Below, piece after piece: positions 1-11,074 of a DNA stretch of 64,000 nt (position 1 is its first letter; each line of letters begins with the position of its first letter). Position numbers and translations under genes: made by a program. The DNA comes from Elephas maximus indicus (taxonomy: Eukaryota > Chordata > Mammalia > Proboscidea > Elephantidae). Location of the stretch: contig NC_064820.1 in assembly GCF_024166365.1 (NCBI RefSeq), positions 133,010,001-133,074,000 on the forward strand. Reading direction: 5' to 3'. Under the pieces are notes generated by a model. It had not been told where the DNA came from. It ran no database searches and saw nothing but the letters and a program-made list of their open reading frames with translations.

Positions 1-111
1 AGTTTATGAGTATTGAAGTAGAGAAAAAAGAAGCAAGACCACTGTGCAAAGGAGAATTGGTGATATAATGACACAAATGGCTTTAAATAGATGCTCCCTG
101 TGTGTACTTCT

Positions 112-275
112 GGAAACCCTGGTGGCGCAGTTGTTAAGAGCTAAGGCTGCTAAACAAAAGGTCGACAGTTTTAATCCATCAGGTGCATCTCAGAAACTCT
201 ATGGGGCGGTTCTACTCTGTCCTGTAGGGTGGCTAAGAGTCAGAATCAACAGGTTTTTTTGTTTTTTGTTTTTTG
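112..275 (+). repeat. AfroSINE, short form
   Basis: tRNA-derived SINE, nonautonomous and copied by RTE machinery. The tRNA-like head runs from the CCCTGGTGG start through TTAAGAGCT (A-box-like). The B-box region is damaged (GTTTTAATCC where TTCGAATCC is usual). The body retains GGGCGGTTCTACTCTGTCC, and the copy ends in a T/G-rich tail. It is old and diverged. No target-site duplication is recognisable. Confidence 0.9.
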
Positions 276-599
276 GGGAGGAGGAGGGTGGTTTATAGTG
301 AAAAAAAATACCTCTGGTCAATTGAAATGGGCCAGCCCAAGGGAACAGAGTTTTGTTTTTTGTTGGTTTATGTGTTTCTTCCACTTTAAACTAAATCTCA
401 GACCTGGAATCTAATTACTTTCTTTTATTTCAAGTTCTCCCTAGGGAATCATCCATTTTCCAATCAATATGTATTAACAATGTCATACAATACTACAAGG
501 GCTCAGTGGGACAGTATTCTCAAACACTGCATTATAGATATGAAGCAAACTTTCAGGAGGAAAGCTTCCTATGTGTCTTCAAGGGCTTTAAGGATATTC
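276..599. other. Unassigned noncoding stretch
   Basis: T-rich SINE tail followed by ordinary AT-rich sequence. No gene or clear repeat is seen. Confidence 0.5.
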
Positions 600-1270
600 A
601 TAAGCTTTATCCCACTGACCCCACTTTTACCCAAAAGAAATGATAAGAGATGCACCAAGCGATCTGTGATTTCTGTAAATCACTTCTTAGAATAATTAAC
701 AATTGGAAACAACACTGATGTTCCATAACAAGAGGAGAGTAAAATTACAGTATAATTTTATAATGGAATAAAATGAATCCATTAAAATCAGTTTTTCCAG
801 GATGCTCCCACCTTCTAAATAAGATCTGTATCTATATCTCTCTATATCTGAAGAAAAGGAAAGCAAGGAGTGAGATATTTTCCAGAAAGTTTAATTGATC
901 TAGATAAATGATGAAATTTTTAGATGTTTTCTAAATGTTTCAGAACAAATGTATTATTTTGATAATTCATATAAAACCAAATTTTTTAAATCGTCTTTAG
1001 AAAATATATAATGGAATGAGTAATGTTCAAGGTAATTTTTAATGGAAGGAGCAGATAATAAATACTACATACAATATCATTCCATTTTCATAAAATACAT
1101 AGGCTTTAATACAAAAAGAGAAAAAGGACTGAAAATAAACAATAAAAAATAAACAGTATCTGTGTTATAGAATTATGGGTGCTATTTATTACTACACATT
1201 TTTCTGTATTTTCAAAAATTCCTAGAATTAGTTTTTTAATCAAACTAATATGTGCATCTAGAAAAGAAAT
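600..1270 (+). repeat. Old LINE-1 (L1M-type) 3' region
   Basis: The stretch around 695-790 (AATTGGAAACAAC, then AATGGAATAAAATGAATCC, then CATTAAAA) follows the familiar order of mammalian L1M 3' ends. The later stretch to 1270 (AGAATTATGGGTGCTATTT, TTTTCTGTATTTTC) continues the same family. It is heavily mutated and has no open reading frame. The exact subfamily is not assigned. Confidence 0.55.
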
Positions 1271-1364
1271 GAAATAGTACAGGAAAATTTTTTTTTAATA
1301 TTTCTATTTTTTATACTTTTGATACTCCATAACTCTAAAGTACGGGCTCAAATCTCTTCTATAG

Positions 1365-1846
1365 TGAGGTCCCAAGAAGGCTAGCAATGATCCTGGCTTC
1401 TTGGTATTCATACCTTTGTGAGGTTCCCTTTCAAAATGAATAGAGCTGACCTGCGTGACCAATAAGATATTGCAGAAGTGACAATGTTTGACTTGTGAGG
1501 CTAGGTAATAGTTGGTTTCTTAGGTTGCATATTTGGAAGGAAGCAGCTATATAATCATCAGGACACTAAAGCAGCCCCTGTGGAGAGAAGCTGAGGCCTC
1601 CTGCCACCAGCCAGGATGGTAAGCCATCTTGGAAATAAATTTTACAGCTCCTGACAAGACTTGAGATACATGCAATCTCCTGAGAAACTGAGCCGGACTG
1701 CTCAGCCGAATCATTCCAAATCAGAAGATGCATAGAAGTAAGACGCTATGAGTAAGAACTGACTGAGGGCACACAACAACAGCAACAACATTGTTGTTTC
1801 AAGGCACAAAGTTTTAGGATAATTTGTTAAACAGCAGGAAATAACA
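1365..1846 (+). repeat. MLT1-type MaLR LTR, split by a SINE/RTE tail relic
   Basis: Ordered matches to a mammalian MaLR LTR: AAGCAGCCCCTGTGGAGAG near 1570, CTGAGGCCTCCTGCCA near 1588, GTAAGCCATCTTGGAA near 1618, and the 3' end TTTTAGGATAATTTGTTAAACAGCA near 1811. Between 1742 and 1790 a young SINE/RTE 3' tail interrupts it. Ancient solo LTR, no coding content. Confidence 0.65.
1742..1790 (+). repeat. SINE/RTE 3'-end relic
   Basis: Short piece with GCTATGAG, GAACTGACT, GGGCAC and an ACAACAACAGCAACAAC tail. This is the shared 3' end of AfroSINE and RTE copies. The rest of the element is missing, so this is a very 5'-truncated insertion inside the MLT1 LTR. Confidence 0.6.
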
Positions 1847-2177
1847 AATACATCTCTACTTCTTAATTTACCGATTTTGAAAATTCTCCATATATACCCT
1901 ACCATGAAAGACGAGAATCAACAGCTCATTTTTATATCCCTCACTTCCAATCCCCTCCTCCTCTTTCTTCCAATTTGTAATAATTGCATTATTTCAGAAG
2001 GAGGGGGGAGGAATTCTATTCATTGTAGTTGAAACTATAAATGATATATCTAAAACTCTATTTCTCTTTCCATCATCTTTCATTGTTATTGATCTCAATA
2101 CGTAATATGAGGTTGCTCTGACCGTAACTTACTATCATACTCGTCCCCATGCCCACTTCCTATCTTCTGTCAGCTGC
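1847..2177. other. Unassigned noncoding stretch
   Basis: AT-rich with a G-rich patch near 2001-2013. No gene or confident repeat is seen. Confidence 0.5.
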
Positions 2178-2337
2178 GTTGTTGTTGTTAGGTGCTGTCA
2201 AGGTGGTTATGACTCATAGCAACCCTATAGGACAGAATAGAACTCCCCATAGGGTTTGCAAGGAGCGGTTGTTGGGTTTGAACTGTTAATCTTTTGGTTA
2301 GCAGCCTAGCTGTTTAACTACTACACCACCAGGGTTC
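2178..2337 (-). repeat. AfroSINE, short body with RTE-like tail
   Basis: Minus-strand copy. On the plus strand it begins with a TTGTTGTTGTTAGGTGC tail and ends with CACCACCAGGG, the start of the tRNA-like head. Its tail is of the (AAC)n RTE type although its body is the short form. It lies directly beside a second minus-strand SINE. Confidence 0.9.
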
Positions 2338-2340
2338 TAT

Positions 2341-2539
2341 GTTAGGTGCCATCAAGTCCATTCCAACTCATATCGGCCCAGCGTGACAGAATAGAACTGC
2401 ACCATAGGGTTTCCTAGGCTGTAATCTTTATGGGAGCAGATCACTGGATCTTTCTTCCCTCGGAACCACTGAGTAGACTCAAATTGCCAACCTTTCAGTT
2501 GGCAGCCGAAAGCTTAACCATTGTGCCATCAGGGCTCCT
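2341..2539 (-). repeat. AfroSINE, long form
   Basis: Minus-strand copy with the extra middle segment (TAATCTTTATGGGAGCAGATC) that marks the long subtype and the RTE-like tail GTTAGGTGCC. It abuts the previous SINE in the same orientation, giving a tandem SINE pair. Confidence 0.9.
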
Positions 2540-3229
2540 TTGCTTTAAGACTGCAAACCATGATTACATTTACACTCTGTTCCATAACTGCATATAATTC
2601 ATTGATGCTTTATTTTAGGTTGATTTTGATATTTGAAAACATAAATAACATCATGACAATGTAAAAAAATGTTTTCAGGAAAAGCCATGTTGTTTCATGG
2701 AATTATGTTTCCACTTCTATTAATCCAATGTGATGTCTCATAGCAGATCTGAAGGAACACATTTTTGTAATAAGACCAAATGGATTCTCTTCTCTTAGAT
2801 TTCATCAATTTCTTAAAATCATGTCGTATTTGGCCATGACTTTTTTTCTTTTAGAGCTTTTTGTCTTTATTAGTATTTTCACATGTCCTCCTCATTTTGT
2901 CAAGAAAATCTTCCAGCTTTTTGCAAGAATTGAATGAATCCATCCCATTCTCTCTGATGTCATTCTTGGAGTTCCCTGCGTCTTGTACTAGGTTGAACTC
3001 ATTGCTCTCAGTGCTACCCAGCTAGCATTCTGCCATTTCTTTCCCTCATAGTCTTGGATTAGTTCCATCATTTCTTTTATTTTGTATCTTTGTCTTGTTT
3101 GTTCCCCCATATTTTGCCAGAGCAAAATAAGTAATCAAGTAACTTCTTTAGTGTAAGACTGTGTAAGAGGAAAACTTCCAGTGACCTTGCCTGAAATGTC
3201 TTCTTTGCTACCTTCACAGTAGACCAAAA
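2540..3229. other. AT-rich stretch, possibly old LINE
   Basis: The T-rich sequence at 2800-3130 has the texture of an antisense LINE but no motif I can name. No gene is seen. Confidence 0.35.
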
Positions 3230-3780
3230 TATTGGCCAGATTTTTTATATAATTATAGCTTCAAAAAAAAACCTTTTCCCTCAGAATTTTTAAGGTATCG
3301 TGCCATTGTCCTATGAATCCATTGTTGCTAAAGAGAAATTTGATAATAATTTGTTTTTTTATCAAATGTTACAGGATTTTTTTTTTCTCTCCTTCAGTGA
3401 GCTCTTAGGATCTTATATTTATTTTTGTTTCATTGAAATTTCATGAAACAATATCTAGATCATTTGGCCACAATTAAATCCATTTAATATGTTGACTCAT
3501 GTCTTTCCTCAACTACAGCAAATTTTTTTCCCATCATTTCTTTGAATATTATCCCCTGTTTCATATTCTCTAATAATTAAATATTGAACTTTCTGAACTG
3601 ATCTCCTAGGTCTCACCTTTTCTCTCTTTTTTAATTTTGCCATGTGTTTCTGTCACCACAACTTTATCTTCTGTCCTTTCTAATTACATACATTTTTAAA
3701 TTTTCTGAAATTTTAATTTGCTATTATTCATAACTGAATTTAATGAGGTATGAAGATGACTATATCATAGTACAAGAAAC
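3230..3780 (+). repeat. Old L1M-type LINE fragment
   Basis: Landmarks in L1M order: a TGCCATTGTCCTATGAATCC segment near 3300, TCAGTGAGCTCTTAGGATCT near 3396, CCATCATTTCTTTGAATATT near 3532, and CTCCTAGGTCTCACC near 3603. All are strongly diverged. No open frame survives. The exact L1 subfamily is not assigned. Confidence 0.5.
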
Positions 3781-4194
3781 AATTTAAAATTGAAAATGAA
3801 GTTCAAGTTGAAAGCAAGAAATCAGTCTTCATTGCCATTCTTTACCTTTTTCTTGCAGCCCCGAGTCAGGTCCTTTTCCAGGTCTAGTAAGATTGGTCAG
3901 AGATATAGTGGGTTCACATACTATAAAATAGGAACGCTACGTACAGGGAACTCCTGGGTTTCCTCAGGTCAGCAAGAGACTCGGGATGGGGGTAGATCCT
4001 AGAGACTATTTTTCCTTCTCTTTCCTGTGCTGTCTCCTCACTCTTCATTTACCTTCTGGAACTACCAGGAAAAAAAAAAAACTAAAAGTTCCCTTTACTT
4101 AAATAATCAGAGCAATTTAAACCCCTTTATCTCAATCTCCCTGTTTAAGACTTTGCTCTGAGCCTTGCCTTTTATAACCACAATCTAAGTCTCT
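3781..4194. other. Unassigned noncoding stretch
   Basis: A 70-codon open frame at 3790-4002 has no domain or composition bias suggesting coding. No gene is seen. Confidence 0.5.
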
Positions 4195-4480
4195 AATTCA
4201 TTCAGCCATTCAACAAACTTTGACACCCAAGTAAGTACTCAGTGTTGCCAAGGGCTCTTATTCTAGGAGCTAGAGATTCAGCAATAAAGAACAGACAGAA
4301 ATGGCTGCCCTCATGGAGTTATATTCTAGTGGGAGAATCAGAGAATACATAAAATAAATATGTAGGATATTCTAGAGAAAAATAAACCAGGGAGGAGGAA
4401 GGAGGGGTTTGTAATTTATAATAGAGGGATCAGGGAAGACCTCAATGAGAAAGGAACCATGGAGTAAAGGCTAGCCAACC
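4195..4480 (-). repeat. L2-like LINE 3' end
   Basis: Starts CATTCAGCCATTCAACAAAC, the reverse complement of an L2-type 3' terminus. CTCTTATTCTAGGAGCTAGAG, CTGCCCTCATGGAGTTATAT and TCTAGTGGGAGAATCAGAGA follow in the order seen in old mammalian LINE ends. Confidence 0.5.
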
Positions 4481-5612
4481 ATATGATTAGACTTTACATT
4501 TTTGGCTTCTGAATGTCCACCCAGATCATTTTGGTCCAATTCAAACAGATCTTTTCAGGAAGAGGCAGGGCTGTTTAATAATCAGAATTTCTTGGGGTGG
4601 TAATCAGAATCAGACCACAAAACTTTCCAGGAGATGTCTGACCCATCCTAGGCCCTCCCATACTTAGATTTTTGTAGAAGAGGGTAAAATGTAGCATTTT
4701 GGTGACCACACATACTTTGTGAGAATCTTCTGTTCCCTCTTACCACTGACTCCATAACAACAAGCTTCTTTGCCTTCTCACTAGAAATGTTAACATCAGA
4801 CTAAAAATATCAACTCTCAGAAAGGTTGCATTTACTAGAAGAACAGGAAAGATTGTCTTTTCATGTGAAATTGAGTAATATTAAAACACTCAAACAGAAA
4901 TGGAGGTAATGTTTGTCTATCCAGAGCCATTGAGTTGCAGGTTAAAATAAAAGTCATTGGAGGAATCTGGAAAAGACAACTGAGTTTACTTTTAAGAGAA
5001 AATAAAACATTTCACTCACTTGCTTTTTATGATTAAAAAAAAAGTTATATAAAATCAATAAATTTAAAACTTATTCTTCTGTCCTCTATTGTATTTATTT
5101 TATGTGGCAAATTACATAGACCAAGACTTGAAATGACTGTTACTTCCACAACTACCTCCTAAGAGATTTACCAACACCATTCCAACCTGTGCACACAGTC
5201 CCTTTCTGACCAGTGGGAACCAAAGGGACCTTTACACATGGTGTCAGTGTTCAGCACCTGGGACTCCATTATGCATATAGCTAATTGAATCTGAGAAGGG
5301 AAACTGATCCAAAGAAAGCCAATTTATAGGCTAGCCAGCAGTCTAGAAGTTACTTAGGATGAGAGCTTTGTCTAAAGAACAGTAAAGATTATCCAAATCA
5401 AATTCTCTTTTGTTTAATTTATAATTTTACACATGAAGAGAGTTGGGAAGTTGTTAGTGTTAACAGAAGCACTGAGAATAGAGGATCAGATACCAGACTG
5501 GGAAAGACAGAAGCTCATTCACCGTAATGCCAGAGTACTCAGCTTAAAACAGCATATGTATTACTGAGAGTGTTACAAGACAACTTCGCCCCTAAGACAG
5601 GCATCACAGTTT
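4481..5612. other. Unassigned noncoding stretch
   Basis: Mixed AT-rich sequence without an open frame above 60 codons. No repeat is identified with confidence. Confidence 0.5.
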
Positions 5613-8600
5613 CCTGTCTGTCAGTGTGTCGTACTGTGAGGTCTTGTGTGTTGCTGTGATGCTGGAAGCTATGCCACAGGTATTCAAATACCAGCAAGGC
5701 CACCTATTGCTCACAGGTTTCAGCTGATCTTTCAAACTAAGACAGACTAGGAAGAAGGACCTAGCAGTCTACTTCTCAAAAGAATTAGCCAGTGAAAACC
5801 TTATGAATAGCAGCGGAAAATTGATATAGTGCCAGAAGATGAGCCCCTCAGGTTGGAATGCACCCAAAATGTGAATGAGGAAGAGCTACCTTCTCAAAGT
5901 AGAGTCCACCTTAACAATGTGAATGGAGTCAAGTTTTTGGGACCTTCTTTTGCTGAGATGTGGCATGACTCAAAATGAGAAGAAACAGCTACAAACGTCA
6001 ATTAATAATTAGAATATGGAGTGTACAAAGTATAAATCTAGGAAAATTGGAAATCATCAAAAATGAAATGGAACACATTAACATTGATATCCTAGGCATT
6101 AGTGAGCTGAAATGAACTGGTATTGGTCATTTTGAATTGGGCAATTGTATGGTCTACTAAGTCAGGAATGGCTGCTTGAAGAGGAATGCATTGCATTCAT
6201 TGTCAAAAAGAACATTTCAAGATCTATCCGGGAACTGCAACCCTTTCAGTGATAGGATAATATCCATATGCCTACATGAAAGACTAGTTAACATGACTAT
6301 TATTCAAATTTACACACCAACCACTAAGGCCAAAAATGAAGAAATTGAAGATTTTTCCCAGCTTCTGCAGTCTGAAATTGATCCAATTATCAGGATGCAC
6401 TGATAATAACTGGTGACTGGAATGGGAAAGTTGGAAACAAAGAAGGATCAGTAATTGAAAAATATGGCCTTGGTGTTAGAAATAATGCCAGAGATTGCAT
6501 GATTGAATTTTGCAAGACCAACAACTTCTTCATTGTAAATACCTTTTTCCACCAACTTAAATGTGACTATACAGGTGGACATCACAGATGGAACACACAG
6601 AAATCAAATCGACTACATCTGTGGAAAGAGATGATGGAAAAGCTCAGCATTGTCAGCCAGAACAAGGCCAGGGGCTGACTATAGATCAGACCATCAATCA
6701 CTCATAGGCAAGTTCAAAATGAAACTGAAGAAAATTAGAACAAGTTGACAAGAGCCATAATACAACCTTGACTATATCCCACCTGAATTTAGAGGCTATC
6801 TCAAGAATAGATTTGACACATTGAACACTTAATGATCAAAGACCAGAAGAGTTATGGAATGACATCAAGGACATCATACTTTAAGAAAGCAGAGGTCATT
6901 AAAAAGACAGGAGAGAAAGAAAAGACCTAAATGGATGTCAGAAGAGACTGAAATCTGCTCTTGAACTCCAGTAGCTAAAGCAAAAGGAAGAAATGATAAA
7001 GTAAAAGATCTGAACAGAAGATTTCAAAGGGCTGCTCAAAAAGACAAAGTAAAGTATTATGATGACATATGCAAAGACCTGGAGATAGAGAACTAAAATG
7101 GAAGAACATACTCAGCATTTCTCAAGCTGAAAGAACCGAAGAAAAAATTCAAGCCTTGAACTGCAATACTGAAGAATTCTACGGGGAAAATATTAAGCTA
7201 TGCAGGAAGCAACAAAAGAAGATGAAAGGAATACACAGAGTCACTATACCAAAAAAAAAAGTCGACGTTCAACCATTTCAGGAGGTAACATATGATCAGG
7301 AACCGATGGTACTAAAGGAAGAAGTCCAAGCTGCACTGAAGGCATTGGCAAAAAACAAGGCTCCAGGAATTGACAGAATACCAATTGAGATGTTTCAACA
7401 ATCAGATGCAGCGCTAGAAGTACTCACTCATCTATGCCAAGAAATTGGGAAGACAGCTACCTGGCCAACTGACTGGAAGAGATGCAAGTTTATGCCTATT
7501 CCCAAGAAAGGTGATCCAACTGAATGTGGAAATTATTGAACAATATCATTAATGTCACATGCAAGCAAAATTTTGCTGAAGATCATTCAGAAGTGGCTGC
7601 AGCAGAATATAGACAGGGAACTGCCAGAAATTCAAGACGGATTCAGAAGAGGACATGGAACCAGGGATATCATCGCTAATGTCAGTTGGATCCTGGCTGA
7701 AAGCAGAGAATACCAGAAAAATGTTTACCTGTGTTTTATTGACTGTGTGGACCATAACAAATTATGGATAACATTGTGAAGAATGGGAATTTGGGAGCTC
7801 TTAATTGGGCTGAGAAATCTGTACATGGATACAGAGGCAGTCATTAGAACAGAACAAGGAGATACTTCATGGTTTAAAGTCAGGAAAGGTGTGCGTCAGG
7901 GTTGTATCATTTCACCATACCTATTCAATCTGTATACTGAGCAACTAATCTGAGAAGTTGGACTATATGAAGAAAAACGGGGCATCAGGATTGGAGGAAA
8001 ATTCATTAACAGCCTGTGTTATGCAGATGGCACAACCTTGCTTGCTGAAAGTGAAGGAGACTTGAAGCACTTACTGATGAAGATCAAAGACCACAGCCTT
8101 CAGTTAGACTACACTTCAACATAAAGAAAACAAAAATCCTCCAACTGAACCAATAAGCAACATCATGATGAATGAACAAAAGATTGAAGTTGTCAAGGAT
8201 TTCATTTTACTTGGATCCACAATCACTATCCATGGAAGCAGCAGTGAAGACATCAAAAGATGCATTGCATTGGGCAAGTTGGTTGCAAGAGATCTCTTTA
8301 AAGTGTTTAAAAGCAAAGATATCACCTTGAGGACTAAGGTGCACCTAACCAAAGGCATGGTGTTTTCAATCACCTCATATGCTTCTGAAAGTTGGAAAAT
8401 GAATAAGGAAGACTGAAGAAGAATTGATGCCTTTGAATTGTGGTGTTCACAAAGAATATTGAATATACTATGGACTGCCAAAAGAATGAACAAATCTGTC
8501 TTGGAAAAAGTACAAACAGAACGCTCCTTAGAAGCAAGGATGGCGACACTACATCTCACATACTTTGGACACGTTATCAGGAGAGATCAGTCCCTGGAAA

Positions 8601-8740
8601 TGGACATCGCGTTGGTAAAGTAAAGGGTCAGCAAAAAAGAGAAAGACCCTCAATGTGATGGACTGACACAGTGGCTGCAACAATGGGCACGAGCATAGCA
8701 ATGATTGTGAGAATGGCACAGGACTGGGCCGGGTTTTTGT
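5613..8740 (+). mobile_element. RTE-clade LINE, near full length, inactive
   Basis: About 3.1 kb, close to the full length of the elephant RTE family. Order: 5' UTR about 5613-5980; AP-like endonuclease region about 5980-6745; linker; reverse transcriptase about 7270-8110; C-terminal region about 8165-8650. It lacks the last 60 or so bases of the family 3' end. The single ORF is broken: TGA at 6113-6115 in the endonuclease, TGA at 7537-7539 in the RT, plus frameshifts. RT motif A is damaged: FID is followed directly by CVDHNKL near 7745, where sister copies carry six more residues ending in FD. The YADD box reads YADG at 8020-8031. It cannot move itself. Established RTE biology: endonuclease plus RT, target-primed insertion, no LTR. 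Confidence 0.93.
7069..7779 (+). pseudogene. RTE reverse transcriptase remnant (two open blocks)
   Basis: Two in-frame blocks, 7069-7539 (156 codons) and 7552-7779 (75 codons), separated by an in-frame TGA. The first contains the start of the RT domain (KNKAPGIDRIPIEMF, then PTDWKRCKFMPIPKKGDPTE). The second continues with ISHASKILL-like and GFRRGHGTRDII segments and FID. These are typical of RTE/non-LTR reverse transcriptases. The six-residue loss after FID and the downstream YADG make the enzyme nonfunctional even without the stops. This is part of the 5613-8740 element. Confidence 0.9.
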
Positions 8741-8977
8741 TTCAGAAAAATCATCTAGGTTATACTTTGTATTCTACTCTCTTTTTCTGGATTCTGAGAT
8801 GCATGATTGAGGTTTTGGCTCTGAATAGCCTTACTGTAAAACCCCATTAACTTGAGAAAACTGAAAAAAAATCTCTGTTCCTTGTTACCACAAGATAACT
8901 AATACCCCAGGATGCCTTTCCTACTAGCCTTTTGGGATGAAACCTACGCATTGGTTAAGACCAAGACCAAACTGTTC

Positions 8978-9478
8978 TTGTTATTAGATGCCATCAAAAG
9001 GGTTCCTATTCATGGTGACTTTATATATAGCAGAACTAAATGTTGCTCAGTACTGAACCACCTTCACAATTTTTGGTCTGTTAGAGTTCATTGTTGCTGC
9101 TATTGTGTCACTCCATCTCACTGAGCATTCCCCTTATTTGTTGGCCCTCTACTCTACCAAGCATGATGCCCTTTTCTAGTGATTGGTCTTTTGAACACAT
9201 CGATTCTTCTGTTTTCCTTTTTCACTATCCAACTTTTGCATGCATATGAGGCAATCGAAAAGACAATGGCTTGGGCCAGGCACGCTTAGTCACCGAAGTG
9301 ACATCTTTGCTTTTTAAATTTTAAAAAGGTCTTTTGCAACAGCTTTTCCCGACGTAATACATGTTTTGATTTCTTGATGGCTGATTCCGTGAACATTGAT
9401 TGTTGATCCAAATAGAATGAAATCATTGACAATTTCAATTTCTTCTCCAGTTATCATGATGTTGTTTATTGATTCCAG
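8978..9478 (-). mobile_element. RTE 3' part, minus strand (half of an inverted copy)
   Basis: On the plus strand it starts with the RTE 3' terminus (TTGTTATTAGATGCCATC) and reads backward through the C-terminal region. It has an internal deletion near 9200-9225. The remnant ends near 9478, where the sequence switches to the 5' part of the same family on the opposite strand. Confidence 0.88.
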
Positions 9479-9479
9479 C

Positions 9480-9802
9480 TGCTGGAAGCTATGCCACTGA
9501 TGTTTCAAATACCAACAGGGTCATCCACGGTAGACAAATTTCAGTGGAGCTTCCAGACTAAGACAGGCTAGGAAGAAATGCTTAGCAATCCGAAAATTAG
9601 CCAATAAAAACTGTATGGATCAAAATAGAATATTTTCCAATATAGTGCTGAAAGATGAGCCCCCCTAAGTTGAAATGCACTCAAAATTGAGTTGACCTTG
9701 ATGACAAGGATGGAGTATATCCTTTGAGACATTCATTTGCTAATGTGGCATGACTCCAAATAAGAAGTAATGGCACAAAGACCAAATACCCATTCATAAA
9801 AT
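9480..9802 (+). mobile_element. RTE 5' part, plus strand (inverted half)
   Basis: Begins GCTGGAAGCTATGCCACTG, matching base 50 or so of the 5613 element, and follows its 5' UTR to about the endonuclease start. Joined head-to-head with the minus-strand 3' part at 8978-9478. This arrangement is what twin priming during target-primed reverse transcription produces. Confidence 0.85.
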
Positions 9803-10341
9803 CTTCAAATATTTACCCAACCAGAAAGAACTCCCTCTGAACTCCCATCATGCATATAATTTTTATACCCTTTTCATGACGCTTCATTTTAGTTTGTATC
9901 TTAATGGATGTTATCTACGGCATGCTTATTCCCTCTAAAGTGGAAATCTCCTTTGAGGGCCAGCACAGTATTTCATTCACATTTGTATGTCCATGTTTTT
10001 ATGGCATGTATCATTTAATTGTATCAATGAATAACATGGATGAATGGATAGTATGGTATGAAATTATAATTTATATAACTATTTTCCTGTTTTTAAAAGT
10101 CAAATACATTCGTAACTCTGTACATTTGACAAAATCAAAATTCCCCATTAAATTCCAATAAAAGACAATATAAGAAGATAAAATGTGCTATAATTTCATA
10201 GTTTGTAGGACTAAGATATGAACACATATTCAAAGTTTCATAATTAAATCAGCCTCAGCAAAGTTTTTTTTCTTTTTGAAAGAGATTGAAATGTGTAAAT
10301 CTAAAATTATCAGGGGGAGATAAGATTTTTCCAATAGTCAT
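9803..10341. other. Unassigned noncoding stretch
   Basis: AT-rich, with a chance 85-codon open frame (9904-10161) of no recognisable kind. No gene or repeat is identified. Confidence 0.5.
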
Positions 10342-11007
10342 TGTCTTAGGCTGGGTTCGCTAGAGAAGCAAAACCAGTAAAGCATATAAACATGTATAGA
10401 AACAAACAAACAAAAAAACACTCCCATTGAGTTGATTCTGACTCATAGCGACCCTATACAGCAGAGTGGAACTGCCTTATAGAGTTTCCGAGGAGCACCT
10501 GATGGATTCAAATTGCTGACCTTTTGGTTAGCAGCTATAGCACTTAACCACTCCAACACCAGGGTTTCCTAAATATACAGAGAAATTTATATCAAGGAAA
10601 CATGATACAAATGTGATTGTAGAGGCTGGAATGTCCCAAGTCTGTGGATCAGGATAGAGGTTTCTCTCAATTCATGTAGCCTCAGGGCTGGCAAACCCAA
10701 GATCAGTAGATTGGAGAGCAGGGCTCCCACTCTCAGGCTGCGATGATCGACAAAGCCCAAGATCTGTAGATGAGCTGATAGCTCAAGTTCCAAGAGCTGG
10801 AGATCAGACAAAGAGGAGGCAGCCTCAGGATCCAGGGCCAGTAAAAAAGCCAGAATGTCTGCTTATATTCAGATGCAGACAACACTCCCAAGGAAACTCC
10901 CTTTCAACTGATTGGCTACTCACAGCAGACTCGATCATGGGAGTGATCACATAAAAACACTGAGAATCATGGCGCACCCAAGTTGACACACAATCCTAAC
11001 CATCACA
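10342..11007 (+). mobile_element. Solo LTR (MaLR/ERVL-like), with SINE inserted
   Basis: Begins TGTCTTAGGCTGGGTTC and ends CCATCACA, flanked by near-matching 5-bp sites GTCAT (10337-10341) and ATCAT (11008-11012). It is the same family as 59182-59701: both contain GGAAACTCCCTTTCAA, TTGGCTACTCACAG and GAGAATCATGGC in order. Without the SINE at 10401-10569 it is about 500 bp. No internal retroviral sequence adjoins it. The family name is uncertain. Confidence 0.75.
10401..10569 (-). repeat. AfroSINE, short form, nested in solo LTR
   Basis: Minus-strand copy with an A-rich start, the body GAGTTGATTCTGACTCATAG and a head ending CACCAGGGTTTCC. It splits the LTR at a site that reads continuously in the 59182 copy (TATAAAATATATGTACAGGG), so the SINE is younger than this LTR. 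Confidence 0.92.
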
Positions 11008-11074
11008 ATCATGGTCTTTAAATTACTCAAATATTAAAGAAACAGCAATCTTCCTACTTTTTTCATCTTAGATT

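Noticed and set aside
8116..8559. 147-codon minus-strand open frame
   Set aside because: It is antisense to the RTE C-terminal region on the plus strand and has no domain of its own.
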